Below, piece by piece: positions 19,368 through 32,096 of a stretch of 64,000 bases of DNA. Source of the DNA: Luteimonas huabeiensis HB2 (GTDB lineage: Bacteria > Pseudomonadota > Gammaproteobacteria > Xanthomonadales > Xanthomonadaceae); the NCBI RefSeq assembly GCF_000559025.1, contig NZ_JAAN01000047.1, forward strand, positions 1-64,000, read 5' to 3'. The notes under the pieces were generated by a model. It worked only from the letters and a program-made list of their open reading frames with translations. It was not told where the DNA came from and did not search any database. The first letter of the stretch is position 1; every line of letters begins with the position of its first letter. The translations under genes were made by a program, and so were the position numbers.

Positions 19368-20699
19368 ATGGATGTCTGGCCCCGCTGTCTCGAACGCCTC
19401 GAAGCCGAATTCCCCCCCGAGGACGTGCACACCTGGCTGAAGCCCCTGCAGGCCGCGCGGCGCGACGACACCACGGTGCTCTACGCCCCCAACGCCTTCG
19501 TGCGCGACGAGGTCCGCGCGCGCTACCTGCAGCGCATCCGCGAGTTGCTCGCGCATTTCGCCGGCAGCGGCGAGGTCGCGCTGGAGATCGGCTCGCTGCC
19601 GCGCGCCGCCGCGCCGGCGCCCGCGGCCGAGGCGCCGATCAGCGTGGTGCCCGCGCAGGCGGCGAGCGAGCCGTTCGCGGGCAACCTGGACAGCCACTAC
19701 ACGTTCGAGAACTTCGTCGAGGGCCGCAGCAACCAGCTCGGCCGCGCAGCGGCCTGGCAGGCCGCGTCCAAGCCGGGCGACCGCGCCCACAACCCGCTGC
19801 TGCTCTACGGCAGCACCGGCCTGGGCAAGACCCACCTGATGTTCGCCGCCGGCAACGCGATGCGCGCGGCCAACCCCGCGATGCGGGTGCTGTACCTGCG
19901 TTCGGAACAGTTCTTCAGCGCGATGATGAAGGCGCTGCAGGACAAGGCGATGGACGGCTTCAAGCGCCAGTTCCAGCGCGTGGACGCGCTGCTGATCGAC
20001 GACATCCAGTTCTTCGCCGGCAAGGAGCGCACGCAGGAGGAGTTCTTCCACACCTTCAACGCGCTGTTCGACGGCCGCCAGCAGATCATCATGACCTGCG
20101 ACCGCTTCCCGCGCGAAGTGGAAGGCCTGGAGCCGCGGCTGAAGTCGCGCCTGGCCTGGGGCCTGTCGGTGGCGATCGACCCGCCGGACTTCGAGACGCG
20201 CGCGCAGATCGTGCTGTCGAAGGCGCGCGAGCGCGGCGCGCAGATCCCGGAGGACGTCGCGTTCCTGATCGCCAAGAAGATGCGCTCCAACGTGCGCGAC
20301 CTCGAGGGCGCGCTGAACACCCTGGCCGCGCGCGCCAACTTCACCGGCCGCGCGATCACCCAGGAATTCGCCCAGGAGACCCTGCGCGACCTCCTGCGCG
20401 CGCAGATGCAGAGCGTCGGCATCCCCAACATCCAGAAGACCGTGGCAGACTACTACGGCCTGCAGATCAAGGACTTGCTGTCGAAGCGACGCACCCGTTC
20501 GCTGGCCCGCCCCCGCCAGGTGGCGATGGCGCTGGCGAAGGAGCTGACCGAACACAGCCTGCCCGAGATCGGGGACGCCTTCGCGGGTCGCGACCATACC
20601 ACCGTACTGCACGCCTGCCGCCAGATCCGGAGCCTGATGGAGACCGACGGCAAGCTGCGCGAGGACTGGGACAAGCTGATCCGCAAGTTGAGCGAGTGA
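19368..20699 (+). CDS. dnaA: chromosomal replication initiator DnaA
   Basis: A 443-residue DnaA. Domain I starts [27 protein letters not shown]. Domain III (AAA+) begins at YTFENFVEG and has Walker [11 protein letters not shown] and Walker [11 protein letters not shown]. The C-terminal DNA-binding domain has the signature [14 protein letters not shown]. It binds DnaA boxes and melts oriC; candidate boxes lie just downstream. Divergent from rpmH, the standard gammaproteobacterial origin arrangement. Confidence 0.98.
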   Translation: MDVWPRCLERLEAEFPPEDVHTWLKPLQAARRDDTTVLYAPNAFVRDEVRARYLQRIRELLAHFAGSGEVALEIGSLPRAAAPAPAAEAPISVVPAQAASEPFAGNLDSHYTFENFVEGRSNQLGRAAAWQAASKPGDRAHNPLLLYGSTGLGKTHLMFAAGNAMRAANPAMRVLYLRSEQFFSAMMKALQDKAMDGFKRQFQRVDALLIDDIQFFAGKERTQEEFFHTFNALFDGRQQIIMTCDRFPREVEGLEPRLKSRLAWGLSVAIDPPDFETRAQIVLSKARERGAQIPEDVAFLIAKKMRSNVRDLEGALNTLAARANFTGRAITQEFAQETLRDLLRAQMQSVGIPNIQKTVADYYGLQIKDLLSKRRTRSLARPRQVAMALAKELTEHSLPEIGDAFAGRDHTTVLHACRQIRSLMETDGKLREDWDKLIRKLSE

Positions 20700-20937
20700 A
20701 CAATGGCGGTGCACGACCCGGGCAGAAGCTGTGGACAAGTCGCCCCGCCGCCGCAGGCCCGAAAGTTGTCCACAGCTTGTCTCCAACCGCCGGCGGCTTG
20801 TCCACCCGGTTGGGTCTTCCGAAAAAACGTTTCCGATCAAACAGTTACATCAGAAGTCCACGGAAATTTCCGACTCCAGCACCACCGCTTTTTAGATTTA
20901 TCCAATTCTTGATCTTGGGCACGGGGATATCGCCGGC
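20700..20937. other. candidate oriC with DnaA boxes
   Basis: The dnaA-dnaN gap is clearly AT-richer than its surroundings. DnaA-box-like 9-mers are TGTGGACAA (20730-20738, reverse orientation), TTGTCCACA (20766-20774), TTGTCCACC (20798-20806) and TTATCCAAT (20898-20906). An A/T-rich stretch from about 20820 to 20920 could be the unwinding region. Position and content fit the known origin site in related genera. Confidence 0.75.
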
Positions 20938-22038
20938 ATGCGTTTCAGTCTTCAACGGGAAGTGTTCCTGCGGCCGCTGGCCCAGGTGGTCAACGTCGTC
21001 GAGCGCCGGCAGACCCTGCCGGTCCTGGCCAACCTGCTGGTGCAGGTGCAGGGGGGCAGGCTGTCGCTGACGGGTACCGACCTCGAGGTCGAGATGGTCG
21101 CGCGCAGCCAGGTGGACGATGCGACGGATGGCGAGACCACCATCCCGGCGCGCAAGCTGTTCGACATCGTGCGTGCGCTGCCCGACGGCAGCAAAGTCAC
21201 GGTGTCGCAGACCGCCGACAAGATCACCGTGCAGGCCGGGCGCAGCCGGTTCACCCTGGCCAGCCTGCCCGCCAACGACTTTCCCTCCATCGACGACGTC
21301 GAGACCACCGAGCGCGTGCAGGTGCCGGAAGCGACCCTGAAGGAGTTGATCGAGCGCACCGCGTTCGCCATGGCCCAGCAGGACGTGCGCTACTACCTCA
21401 ACGGCCTGCTGTTCGACCTCGGCGAGCATCGCCTGCGCTGCGTGGCCACCGACGGCCACCGGCTCGCCCTGTGCGAGGCCGATCTGGACGCGCCGGTGAC
21501 CCACAAGCGGCAGATCATCGTGCCGCGCAAGGGCGTGCAGGAGCTGCAGCGCCTGCTGGAAGGCGGCGACCGCACGCTGGAGCTGGAGATGGACCGCAGC
21601 CACCTGCGGGTGAAGCGCGACGACGTCACCTTCACTTCCAAGCTCATCGACGGCAAGTTCCCGGACTACGAGGCAGTGATCCCGATCGGCGCCGACCGCG
21701 AGGTCCGCGTGGACCGCGAAGTGCTGCGCGCGGCGCTGCAGCGTGCGGCGATCCTGTCCAACGAGAAGTACCGAGGCGTGCGCGTCGAGGTCTCGCCCGG
21801 GCAGCTGAAGATCAGCGCCCACAACCCGGAGCAGGAAGAGGCGCAGGAAGAGGTCGAGGCCGCGACCCAGGTCGACGACCTGGCGGTGGGCTTCAACGTC
21901 AACTACCTGATGGATGCGCTGGGCGCGCTGCGCGGCGAGGAAGTCGTGCTGCAGCTGCGGGACGCCAATTCCTCGGCCCTGGTCCGCGAGTCGGCCAGCG
22001 AGAAGTCCCGCCACGTGGTGATGCCGCTGCGGCTCTGA
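20938..22038 (+). CDS. dnaN: DNA polymerase III beta subunit (sliding clamp)
   Basis: A 366-residue clamp beginning MRFSLQREVFLRPLAQVVNVVERRQTLPVLANLL and ending in HVVMPLRL, matching the usual DnaN start and its C-terminal MPMRL-like end. Three clamp domains of about 120 residues are expected. It tethers polymerase III to DNA. It lies between oriC and recF. Confidence 0.97.
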   Translation: MRFSLQREVFLRPLAQVVNVVERRQTLPVLANLLVQVQGGRLSLTGTDLEVEMVARSQVDDATDGETTIPARKLFDIVRALPDGSKVTVSQTADKITVQAGRSRFTLASLPANDFPSIDDVETTERVQVPEATLKELIERTAFAMAQQDVRYYLNGLLFDLGEHRLRCVATDGHRLALCEADLDAPVTHKRQIIVPRKGVQELQRLLEGGDRTLELEMDRSHLRVKRDDVTFTSKLIDGKFPDYEAVIPIGADREVRVDREVLRAALQRAAILSNEKYRGVRVEVSPGQLKISAHNPEQEEAQEEVEAATQVDDLAVGFNVNYLMDALGALRGEEVVLQLRDANSSALVRESASEKSRHVVMPLRL

Positions 22039-22050
22039 TCGCGGTCGCGT

Positions 22051-22066
22051 TGTTCCACGTGGAACC
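22051..22066. promoter_or_regulatory. parS-like ParB binding site 1
   Basis: TGTTCCACGTGGAACC, 15 of 16 positions of the chromosomal parS palindrome TGTTCCACGTGGAACA. It lies 12 bases after the dnaN stop, in the 188-base dnaN-recF gap, which otherwise shows no gene. Confidence 0.8.
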
Positions 22067-22226
22067 AGACGCCCGGCCTCGTGCCGGGCGTCCTGCTTTC
22101 CGGACCCCGTCGGCCCCCTCGCTCGCGCCTCCGGGCCGCCACTGCGGCCAGGCGCGCCGCGCCGTCGCCCGGCGGCCGGCTACACTCCCGCCTCGCCCAC
22201 CGCCGGCCGCGCCGGCCAGGATCCTC

Positions 22227-23369
22227 GTGCGCATCACCCGCCTGACCATCCGCAACCTGCGCCGGCTGGCCCAGGTCGAGCTGCAGCCCGGACCCGGGTT
22301 GAACCTGCTGGTGGGCGAGAACGGGGCCGGCAAGACCAGCGTGCTCGAGGCGCTGCACCTGATGGCCTACGGGCGGAGCTTCCGCGGACGCGTGCGCGAT
22401 GGCCTGGTCCGCAGCGGCGCGGAGGCGGTGGAGGTGTTCGTGGAATGGCGCCCGGGCGGACACGGCGACGGCGCGACCCGCCGCGCCGGGCTGCGCCATG
22501 CGGGGGATCGCTGGACCGGGCGGCTCGATGGCGCCGACGTCGCCCAGCTGGGCGACCTGTGCGCGGCGCTGGCGGTGGTAAGCTTCGAGCCCGGCAGCCA
22601 CGCGCTGGTCGAGGGGGGCGGCGAACCGCGCCGGCGCTTCATGGATTGGGGCCTGTTCCACGTGGAACACGAATTCCTTCCGGCGTGGCGCCGCTACGCG
22701 AGGGCGCTGCGGCAGCGCAATGCGCTGCTGAAGGCGCAGCGGCCGGACGCGGAGCTGGAGGGCTGGGAACTGGAGATGGCGGCCGCGGGCGACGAGATGA
22801 CTCGCAGCCGTGGGGCCTATCTGGCCCGTCTGGACCGCCAGCTGGCCGAACTGGTCCCGTCGCTCTCGCCCGGGCTCGGCGCGGCGGAGCTGGCGTTCCA
22901 GCCCGGCTGGCGCCGGCAGGAGGTCTCGCTGGCCGATGCCCTGCTGCTGTCGCGCGGGCGCGATCGCCAGGTCGGCCATACCACGGTCGGGCCGCACCGG
23001 GCCGACTGGCGGGTCCGCGTGGGCGCGGCACCCGAAGGGGAACCGCTGTCGCGCGGGCAGGCCAAGCTGGTGGCGCTCGCCTGCCTGCTCGCCCAGGCGG
23101 CGGACCTCGGCGAGCGCCACGGCGCCTGGCCGGTGGTCGCGCTGGACGACCTGGCGTCCGAACTGGACGCCGCGCACCGGGGCCGGGTCCTGGCGCTGCT
23201 GGAACGGACCGGGGCCCAGGTCTTCGTCACCGGAACCGACTGGGCGCCGCTGGAGCGCCCGCGGCGACGGGCGGACGCGGTCATGTTCCACGTGGAACAC
23301 GGCCGGGTCGGTCCCCTGCCGGCCACCGGGCGGGAACCCGGCGGGCCGGGGCCGGTGGGCCCGGAATGA
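22227..23369 (+). CDS. recF: DNA replication and repair protein RecF
   Basis: A 380-residue SMC-like ATPase. It has an N-terminal VRITRLTIRNLRRL, Walker A GENGAGKTSVLEALHLMAYGRSF, an ABC-type signature LSRGQAKLVALACLLAQA and Walker B VVALDDLASELD. It helps load RecA at gaps. The start is GTG at 22227 with AGGA eight bases upstream. Two perfect parS-like sites lie inside the gene and encode the residues LFHVEH (about 143-148) and MFHVEH (near residue 353). The C-terminal tail after the second site is Gly/Pro-rich and likely non-essential. Confidence 0.95.
   Translation: MRITRLTIRNLRRLAQVELQPGPGLNLLVGENGAGKTSVLEALHLMAYGRSFRGRVRDGLVRSGAEAVEVFVEWRPGGHGDGATRRAGLRHAGDRWTGRLDGADVAQLGDLCAALAVVSFEPGSHALVEGGGEPRRRFMDWGLFHVEHEFLPAWRRYARALRQRNALLKAQRPDAELEGWELEMAAAGDEMTRSRGAYLARLDRQLAELVPSLSPGLGAAELAFQPGWRRQEVSLADALLLSRGRDRQVGHTTVGPHRADWRVRVGAAPEGEPLSRGQAKLVALACLLAQAADLGERHGAWPVVALDDLASELDAAHRGRVLALLERTGAQVFVTGTDWAPLERPRRRADAVMFHVEHGRVGPLPATGREPGGPGPVGPE
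22654..22669. promoter_or_regulatory. parS-like ParB binding site 2 (inside recF)
   Basis: A perfect 16-bp palindrome TGTTCCACGTGGAACA read in frame as LFHVEH. It matches the parS consensus of gammaproteobacterial chromosomes. Confidence 0.88.
23284..23299. promoter_or_regulatory. parS-like ParB binding site 3 (inside recF)
   Basis: A second perfect TGTTCCACGTGGAACA, read in frame as MFHVEH close to the recF C-terminus, 630 bp after site 2. Confidence 0.88.
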
Positions 23370-25897
<2,528 letters not shown>

Positions 25898-26011
25898 GAT
25901 TGGCGACTTCTCGAGGAGTTACCCTGGCAGGATGCGCCACCGGCGGCTTGACGCATCGTTAAGCCTCGCCGAACTACAAGACAGCCATCACTTAACAGGG
26001 GGATGCGTCGC

Positions 26012-26818
26012 ATGAAGTCCATCCTGACGGCGCTGGCCGCTGCGCTGCTGGTCGCCGCCTGCGCCACCACGGTCTCGCCCACCGGCCGCACGCAATACGT
26101 CGGCGCCGTTTCCCAGGCAGAGCTCGACCAGCTGGGCGAGCAGGCCTTCGCGCAGATGAAGGCCGAACAGCGCATCTCCACCGACCGCCGCCAGAACGCC
26201 TACGTCGCCTGCGTGGTCAACGCCATCGTCCAGCAGCTGCCCGCGCAGGACCGGCGGATCGCCTGGGAATCGGCGGTCTTCGTCAACGATGAGCCGAACG
26301 CCTTCGCCCTGCCCGGCGGCAAGGTCGGCGTCAACACCGGCATCTTCAAGGTCGCGCAGAACCAGGACCAGCTGGCCGCGGTGATCGCCCACGAGATCGG
26401 CCACGTCATCGCCCACCACCACGACGAGCGCATCACCCGCCAGGCCGGCGCCAGCGGTGCGCTGCAGATCGTCGGCGCCATCCTCGGCTCGCGCTACGGC
26501 GAGGGGATTGGCAATGCGGCGGTGCAGGGTGGCAGTATTGCCGCCCAGGCGGGGTTCCTGCTCCCGGGGTCGCGGGCGCAGGAGAGCGAGGCCGACGTGG
26601 TCGGCCAGCAGCTGATGGCGTCGGCGGGCTTCGACCCCCGCGCCGCGGTGAACCTCTGGCAGAACATGATCGCGGCGGGCGGGAGCCGTCCTCCGCAGTG
26701 GCTGTCGACCCACCCGGACCCGCAGAGCCGGATCGGCGAGCTGCAATCGCGCGCGGACGGCCTCGTTCCCGCCTGGGAACAGGCCCGCGCCGCGGGGCGC
26801 CAGCCCAAGTGCGGCTGA
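26012..26818 (+). CDS. M48-family metalloprotease lipoprotein
   Basis: A 268-residue periplasmic protease. The signal peptide ends in a lipobox VAAC (Cys17). The zinc site is HEIGH in AAVIAHEIGHVIAHHH, with the third ligand probably in QESEADVVG. PNAFALPGGKVGVNTG upstream is also typical of the LoiP/YcaL group. The start at 26012 was preferred over ATG 26003 because AGGGGG is eight or more bases from the former but touches the latter. Likely involved in outer-membrane protein quality control. Confidence 0.88.
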   Translation: MKSILTALAAALLVAACATTVSPTGRTQYVGAVSQAELDQLGEQAFAQMKAEQRISTDRRQNAYVACVVNAIVQQLPAQDRRIAWESAVFVNDEPNAFALPGGKVGVNTGIFKVAQNQDQLAAVIAHEIGHVIAHHHDERITRQAGASGALQIVGAILGSRYGEGIGNAAVQGGSIAAQAGFLLPGSRAQESEADVVGQQLMASAGFDPRAAVNLWQNMIAAGGSRPPQWLSTHPDPQSRIGELQSRADGLVPAWEQARAAGRQPKCG

Positions 26819-26887
26819 CAGGACGTCGGCGAACCCCCACCCGACGCACCGCGGCCCGGTGCCTCATCGAAACAGACAGGTGACTGC

Positions 26888-28090
26888 ATGAAAGCCATTC
26901 CCTCCGCCCCGGCCCTGATCGCGCTGGCGATCGCCGCAGCGCTCGGCGCGGGCATCGCCCCGGACGCCCGCGCCGCGGCGCAGCCGGCGTCCGCCGACGC
27001 CCAGTGCCAGGCGCGCGAGCGCGGCTCGCGCGGGAACCGCCCCCAGGAGCTGTACCCCGAAGCCACCCGGCAGGCGCCCCGCGAGGGCGCGTCGCAGCGG
27101 ATGGGTTCGCGCCTCAACAAGCTCGGCAACGCCTTCGAGCAGGACGACAACGCCCAGGTCCGGCAGATGGCCGACGAGATCATCGCCGACGCGCGCGCCA
27201 ACAGCTACGACAAGGCCTACGCCGCCCAGCTCGCCGCCAACGCCGCCTACAACGAGGACGATCTCGCCGCGGCCCAGGCCTACCTGACCCAGGTCATCGA
27301 GCTGGACGCGCTGGACAACAACGGCCACTACCAGTCGATGATGATGCTGGCCCAGCTGCAGGGCCAGGACGAGGCCTACGACCAGGCGATCGCCACCCTC
27401 GACCGCTACCTGCAGGAGACCCGCAGCAGCAAGCCCGAGGATCTCGCGCTCAAGGGCCAGCTGCTGGTGCAGGCCGAGCGCCCGCAGGAGGCGATCCCGG
27501 TGCTGAAGCAGGCGATCGAGAGCGCCGAATCGCCCAACACCGCCTGGACCCAGGCGCTGATGGCCGCCTACCTGGAAACCGAGAACACCACCGAGGCCAT
27601 CGGCCTGGCCGAGCAGATCGCCGCCGCCTCGCCGGGCGACAAGCGCGCGCAGATCAACCTGGCCTCGATGTACATGCAGGCCGACCAGATGCCGCAGGCG
27701 ATCGAGATCATGGAGCGGCTGCGCGCGGCCGGCGAGCTGACCGAGGACCGCGAGTACCGCAACCTGTTCGCGCTCTATCTCAACACCGACGGCGGCGAGG
27801 CCAAGGCCATCGAGGTCATCAACGACGGCCTGCAGAAGGGCGTGCTGGAGGGCAACCACCAGACCTACCTGGCGCTGGGTCAGGCCTACTACTTCTCCGA
27901 CCAGGTGGAACCGGCGATCGAGGCCTACCAGAAGGCGGCGCCGCTGGCCGACAACGGCGAGACCTACCTCAACCTGGCCAAGATCCTGGCCAACCAGGAC
28001 CGGATGCCGGAAGCGAAGCAGGCCGCGCAGCAGGCGCTGGACAAGGGCTTGCGCAATCCGGACGAGGCGCGGCGGCTGCTGCAGCGCTGA
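26888..28090 (+). CDS. secreted tetratricopeptide-repeat protein
   Basis: A 400-residue protein with a signal peptide (MKAIPSAPALIALAIAAALG, cleavage near ARA-AAQ). Helical TPR-like repeats follow, such as YDQAIATLDRYLQE, PQEAIPVLKQAIESA, VEPAIEAYQKAAPLA and PEAKQAAQQALDKGL. It probably acts as a periplasmic scaffold. It is found between gyrB and tonB, as in related genomes; its exact role is not known. AGGTGACTGC precedes the start. Confidence 0.8.
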   Translation: MKAIPSAPALIALAIAAALGAGIAPDARAAAQPASADAQCQARERGSRGNRPQELYPEATRQAPREGASQRMGSRLNKLGNAFEQDDNAQVRQMADEIIADARANSYDKAYAAQLAANAAYNEDDLAAAQAYLTQVIELDALDNNGHYQSMMMLAQLQGQDEAYDQAIATLDRYLQETRSSKPEDLALKGQLLVQAERPQEAIPVLKQAIESAESPNTAWTQALMAAYLETENTTEAIGLAEQIAAASPGDKRAQINLASMYMQADQMPQAIEIMERLRAAGELTEDREYRNLFALYLNTDGGEAKAIEVINDGLQKGVLEGNHQTYLALGQAYYFSDQVEPAIEAYQKAAPLADNGETYLNLAKILANQDRMPEAKQAAQQALDKGLRNPDEARRLLQR

Positions 28091-28099
28091 TCCGGCAGG

Positions 28100-28125
28100 C
28101 CACCCGGACGAACTGCACCGGGTGG
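28100..28125. terminator. hairpin after the TPR gene, possible terminator
   Basis: Perfect 8-bp arms CCACCCGG / CCGGGTGG with a 10-base loop, ten bases after the TPR stop and ending directly at the tonB -35 element. Only a weak T-rich tract follows. Confidence 0.35.
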
Positions 28126-28154
28126 TTGGTCAGTCCGACTTCTTTTGCTATAGA
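28126..28154 (+). promoter_or_regulatory. promoter of tonB-exbB-exbD-exbD
   Basis: TTGGTC (28126-28131), a 17-bp spacer and TATAGA (28149-28154), about 92 bases before the tonB ATG. I see no clear Fur box beside it. Confidence 0.55.
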
Positions 28155-28246
28155 CTTGGGAGTTCGCGTCGTCGAATTGTGAAGACGCAGCTTCCGAACC
28201 ACCGACAGGGGCGCCGCGGCGTCCGGCCATATCCGAGTTCCCCCGC

Positions 28247-28912
<666 letters not shown>

Positions 28913-28999
28913 TCCGGTCGCCGCGGAGTCAGCGCTTCACCCGCTCCACCCCCCGCTCCATCCGATAAATCCAATCTTCAACATTCAAAGGTAAGCGTC

Positions 29000-29758
29000 A
29001 TGCTGCAGGAATCTACCAACGCCCCTGTGTCCGGAGCCGCCGACAACGCTGCAGCGATGCAGCAGATGGGCTTTGCGGACATGATCCAGCACATGGATAT
29101 CGTCGGCTGGGTGGTGCTGTGCACCCTTCTGGCGATGTCGGCCATGTCGATCTATTGGATCATCTTCAACTTCGTCAAGAATCTGCGCCTGAAGTCCAGC
29201 GCGGACCGCGTGGTCAACACGTTCTGGGAAACCCCGAACGCGCAGGACGCCATCCGCTACATGGAAGAACAGCCGGCCAGCGAGCCGTTCTCCAAGATCG
29301 CGCTGGACGCCGCCCAGGCCGCCGCGCACCACCAGCGCCATGAAGGCTCGCGCCTGGTCGAGTCGCTGAACCGCTCCGAGTTCGTGGACCGCGCCCTGCG
29401 CCAGGCCGTGACCCGCGAGTCGCTGCGACTGGAATCGGGCCTGACCCTGCTCGCCACCGTCGGTTCGACCGCGCCGTTCGTCGGTCTGCTGGGTACGGTG
29501 TGGGGCATCTACCGCGCCCTGATCCGCATCGGCGCCAGCGGCCAGGCCGACATGGGCGCGGTGGCCGGCCCGGTGGGCGAGGCGCTGATCATGACCGCGA
29601 TCGGTCTGGGCGTCGCGATCCCGGCGGTGCTGGGCTTCAACTTCTTCACCCGCTCCAACCGCATCACCAACAACAAGCTCGACACCTTCGCGCACGACCT
29701 GCACGACTTCTTCGCCACGGGTTCGCGCGTGGGCGAAGCGCCGCAGGCCCAGCGCTGA
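29000..29758 (+). CDS. exbB: ExbB proton channel (MotA/TolQ/ExbB family)
   Basis: A 252-residue inner-membrane protein with three hydrophobic segments: IVGWVVLCTLLAMSAMSIYWIIF, the pair after LTLLATVGSTAPFVGLLGTVWGI, and ALIMTAIGLGVAIPAVLGFNFF. These last two carry the family's conserved Thr/Gly-rich channel. It forms the channel complex with ExbD and drives TonB. It lies 87 bases after tonB, before two exbD genes. Confidence 0.94.
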   Translation: MLQESTNAPVSGAADNAAAMQQMGFADMIQHMDIVGWVVLCTLLAMSAMSIYWIIFNFVKNLRLKSSADRVVNTFWETPNAQDAIRYMEEQPASEPFSKIALDAAQAAAHHQRHEGSRLVESLNRSEFVDRALRQAVTRESLRLESGLTLLATVGSTAPFVGLLGTVWGIYRALIRIGASGQADMGAVAGPVGEALIMTAIGLGVAIPAVLGFNFFTRSNRITNNKLDTFAHDLHDFFATGSRVGEAPQAQR

Positions 29759-29785
29759 GCGGCGACGCACTGACGGAGTCCGGAT

Positions 29786-30208
<423 letters not shown>

Positions 30209-30220
30209 CGGAGAATCCCC

Positions 30221-30634
30221 ATGGCATTCAGTAGCGGTGACGGCGACGGCCCCATGGCCGACATCAACATCATTCCGCTCGCGGACGTGATGCTGGTGTT
30301 GCTGATCATCTTCATGGTGACCTCGCTGAAGACGTCGTACCCGATCGACATCGACCTGCCGCAGCGTTCGACCACGCCGCCGGACAACCCGGTCGAGCCG
30401 CCGGAGCCGATCCGCCTGCGCATCGACGGCGCCAACCAGGTGTTCTGGAACGACAGTCCGACGCCGGTCTCCGCGCTGCGCAACATGATGGAGGCCGAGG
30501 TCCAGCGCGATCCGACCAACCAGCCGACGCTGGAGATCGACGCCAGCCAGGATTCGGACTACGGCGTGCTGGCCAAGGTGCTGGCCGAGGCCAAGAACGC
30601 GCAGATGGTCAAGATCGGTTTCATCAAGAAGTAA
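30221..30634 (+). CDS. exbD: ExbD biopolymer transport protein, copy 2
   Basis: A 137-residue paralogue of the preceding ExbD, with [20 protein letters not shown] containing the conserved Asp. Two exbD genes in tandem after exbB are typical of Xanthomonas, where the second is needed for some receptors but not iron uptake (family knowledge). It is last in the operon and is followed by a strong terminator. Confidence 0.92.
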   Translation: MAFSSGDGDGPMADINIIPLADVMLVLLIIFMVTSLKTSYPIDIDLPQRSTTPPDNPVEPPEPIRLRIDGANQVFWNDSPTPVSALRNMMEAEVQRDPTNQPTLEIDASQDSDYGVLAKVLAEAKNAQMVKIGFIKK

Positions 30635-30690
30635 CCGCAACACCGGCCGGCGTCGCCTGCAGCGCGCCGGCCGTACAGCTGACCTTACCG

Positions 30691-30720
30691 ACGCCATCCT
30701 CTGGGATGGCGTTTTTTTTT
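30691..30720 (+). terminator. Rho-independent terminator of the exb operon
   Basis: Stem ACGCCATCC / GGATGGCGT with a TCTG loop, then nine T residues. It is the last clear chromosomal feature before the mobile element. Confidence 0.92.
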
Positions 30721-30896
30721 GTTTCACGATGACTCCAGCATCGCAATTCGCTGGACTACGCCAGGGTTAGATACAGAAGGTTTATCAACCACTTAGGCGA
30801 GTTCAACATATACCGGTGCTTTCCGAAACTTGACCCGGCTTCCGGTCGCGTGGCTCCCATGTGGCTCTTGGAATCCGCGGTTTCCGAGGAGTCATC
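30721..30896. other. left end of the integrated element (attL region)
   Basis: The DNA changes from the exb terminator to the integrase leader here. Tn4371-type elements recombine at a short T-rich core, and a T-run followed by GTTTCAC lies at 30712-30727, but the exact junction cannot be fixed without the right end or an empty site. No gene is seen in this stretch. Confidence 0.4.
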
Positions 30897-32096
30897 ATGG
30901 CAAGAATCAAACTCACCAAGTCCGCCGTCGATGCGGCGAAGCCCCAGGCGCAGGCCGTCGAACTGCGGGATACCGTGGTTCCCGGCTTCCTCTGCAAGAT
31001 CACCCCGGCCGGCCGCAAGGTGTTCATGCTCCAGTACCGCACGAACGCCGGCGAGCGCCGCAAGCCCGCCCTGGGCCTGTACGGCGAACTGACCGTGGAA
31101 CAGGCCCGCGTCATGGCGCAGGAGTGGCTGGCCGAGGTGCGCCGGGGTGGCGATCCGAGCGCCGCCAAGGCCGCCGCCCGCAAGGCACCGACCATGAAGG
31201 AGTATTGCACCACCTTCATGGAGGACTACTCCAAGCAGCGCAACAAGCCCAGCACCCAGCGCGGCTATCAGGGCGTCATCGACCGTTGCATCGTCCCGAT
31301 CATGGGCAAGATGAAGGTGCAGGACGTGAAGCGCCCGGACGTGGCCGCGCTGATGAAGAAGCTGGCTCACAAGCCGGCCGAGGCCAACCGCACCTTCGGC
31401 GTGCTGCGCAAGATGTTCAATCTGGCCGAAGTTTGGGGGCTGCGCCCGGACGGGACGAATCCGTGCCGCCACGTCCCGATGTTCCCGCCCGGCAAGGAAA
31501 CCCGGCTCATCGTGGACGATGAACTGGTGCGGATCTTCCGCCAGTTGGAGACGCTGGAGGCGGAAGGACTGGAGAACTACGTCATCCCTCTGGCGATCCG
31601 CTTGCAATTCGAGTTCGCCGCCCGCCGCTCCGAAATCTGCCCGCTCGAATGGGAGTGGATCGACCTGGAGAAGCGGCGCGTCGTCTGGCCCGACAGCAAG
31701 ACCGGCGGCATTTCTAAGCCCATGAGCGAGGAAGCCTATCGGCTGCTGTCCACCGCGCCGCGCCGGGAGGGTTGCCCCTATGTCCTGCCGTCGCCCTACG
31801 ACCCGACCCGGCACCTGACCTTTGGCGAGCACTACGGCGGCTGGAAGCGCGTGCTCAAGGCCGCCGGCGTGCCGCACGTCGGCACGCACGGCATCCGCCA
31901 CCGATCGACCACCGACATTGCCAATTCAGGCGTGCCCACCAAGGTCGGCATGGCGCTGACGGGGCACAAGACCGTGGCGATGTTCATGCACTACGTCCAC
32001 ACCGAGGACAAGCCGGTGCGCGATGCGGCCGAACTGGTGGCCAGCCGGCGGCTGGCGATCACCGGGGCGCGCCAAACGGCGGAGGCACTGGCATGA
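30897..32096 (+). CDS. int: tyrosine integrase of the Tn4371 family
   Basis: A 399-residue tyrosine recombinase. The N-terminal DUF4102-like arm-binding domain (VDAAKPQAQAVELRDTVVPGF) precedes a core-binding domain and the catalytic domain. Catalytic residues visible are the Arg in AARRSE (about 243), HGIRH (331-335), His357 in GHKT and the nucleophile Tyr366 in AMFMHY. It would integrate and excise the element. It starts at ATG 30897 with GAGGAG upstream, and its stop overlaps the next gene by ATGA, so the nuclease gene is coupled to it. Confidence 0.95.
   Translation: MARIKLTKSAVDAAKPQAQAVELRDTVVPGFLCKITPAGRKVFMLQYRTNAGERRKPALGLYGELTVEQARVMAQEWLAEVRRGGDPSAAKAAARKAPTMKEYCTTFMEDYSKQRNKPSTQRGYQGVIDRCIVPIMGKMKVQDVKRPDVAALMKKLAHKPAEANRTFGVLRKMFNLAEVWGLRPDGTNPCRHVPMFPPGKETRLIVDDELVRIFRQLETLEAEGLENYVIPLAIRLQFEFAARRSEICPLEWEWIDLEKRRVVWPDSKTGGISKPMSEEAYRLLSTAPRREGCPYVLPSPYDPTRHLTFGEHYGGWKRVLKAAGVPHVGTHGIRHRSTTDIANSGVPTKVGMALTGHKTVAMFMHYVHTEDKPVRDAAELVASRRLAITGARQTAEALA

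Noticed and set aside
19062..20840. 592-codon minus-strand frame over rpmH and dnaA
   Set aside because: It covers dnaA in antisense and hides rpmH; no family motif, His/Gln/Val/Ala-rich shadow.
25898..26011. Promoter TTGACG...TACAAG before the M48 gene
   Set aside because: The spacer would be 21 bp, too long for a normal sigma70 promoter, and no regulator is known.
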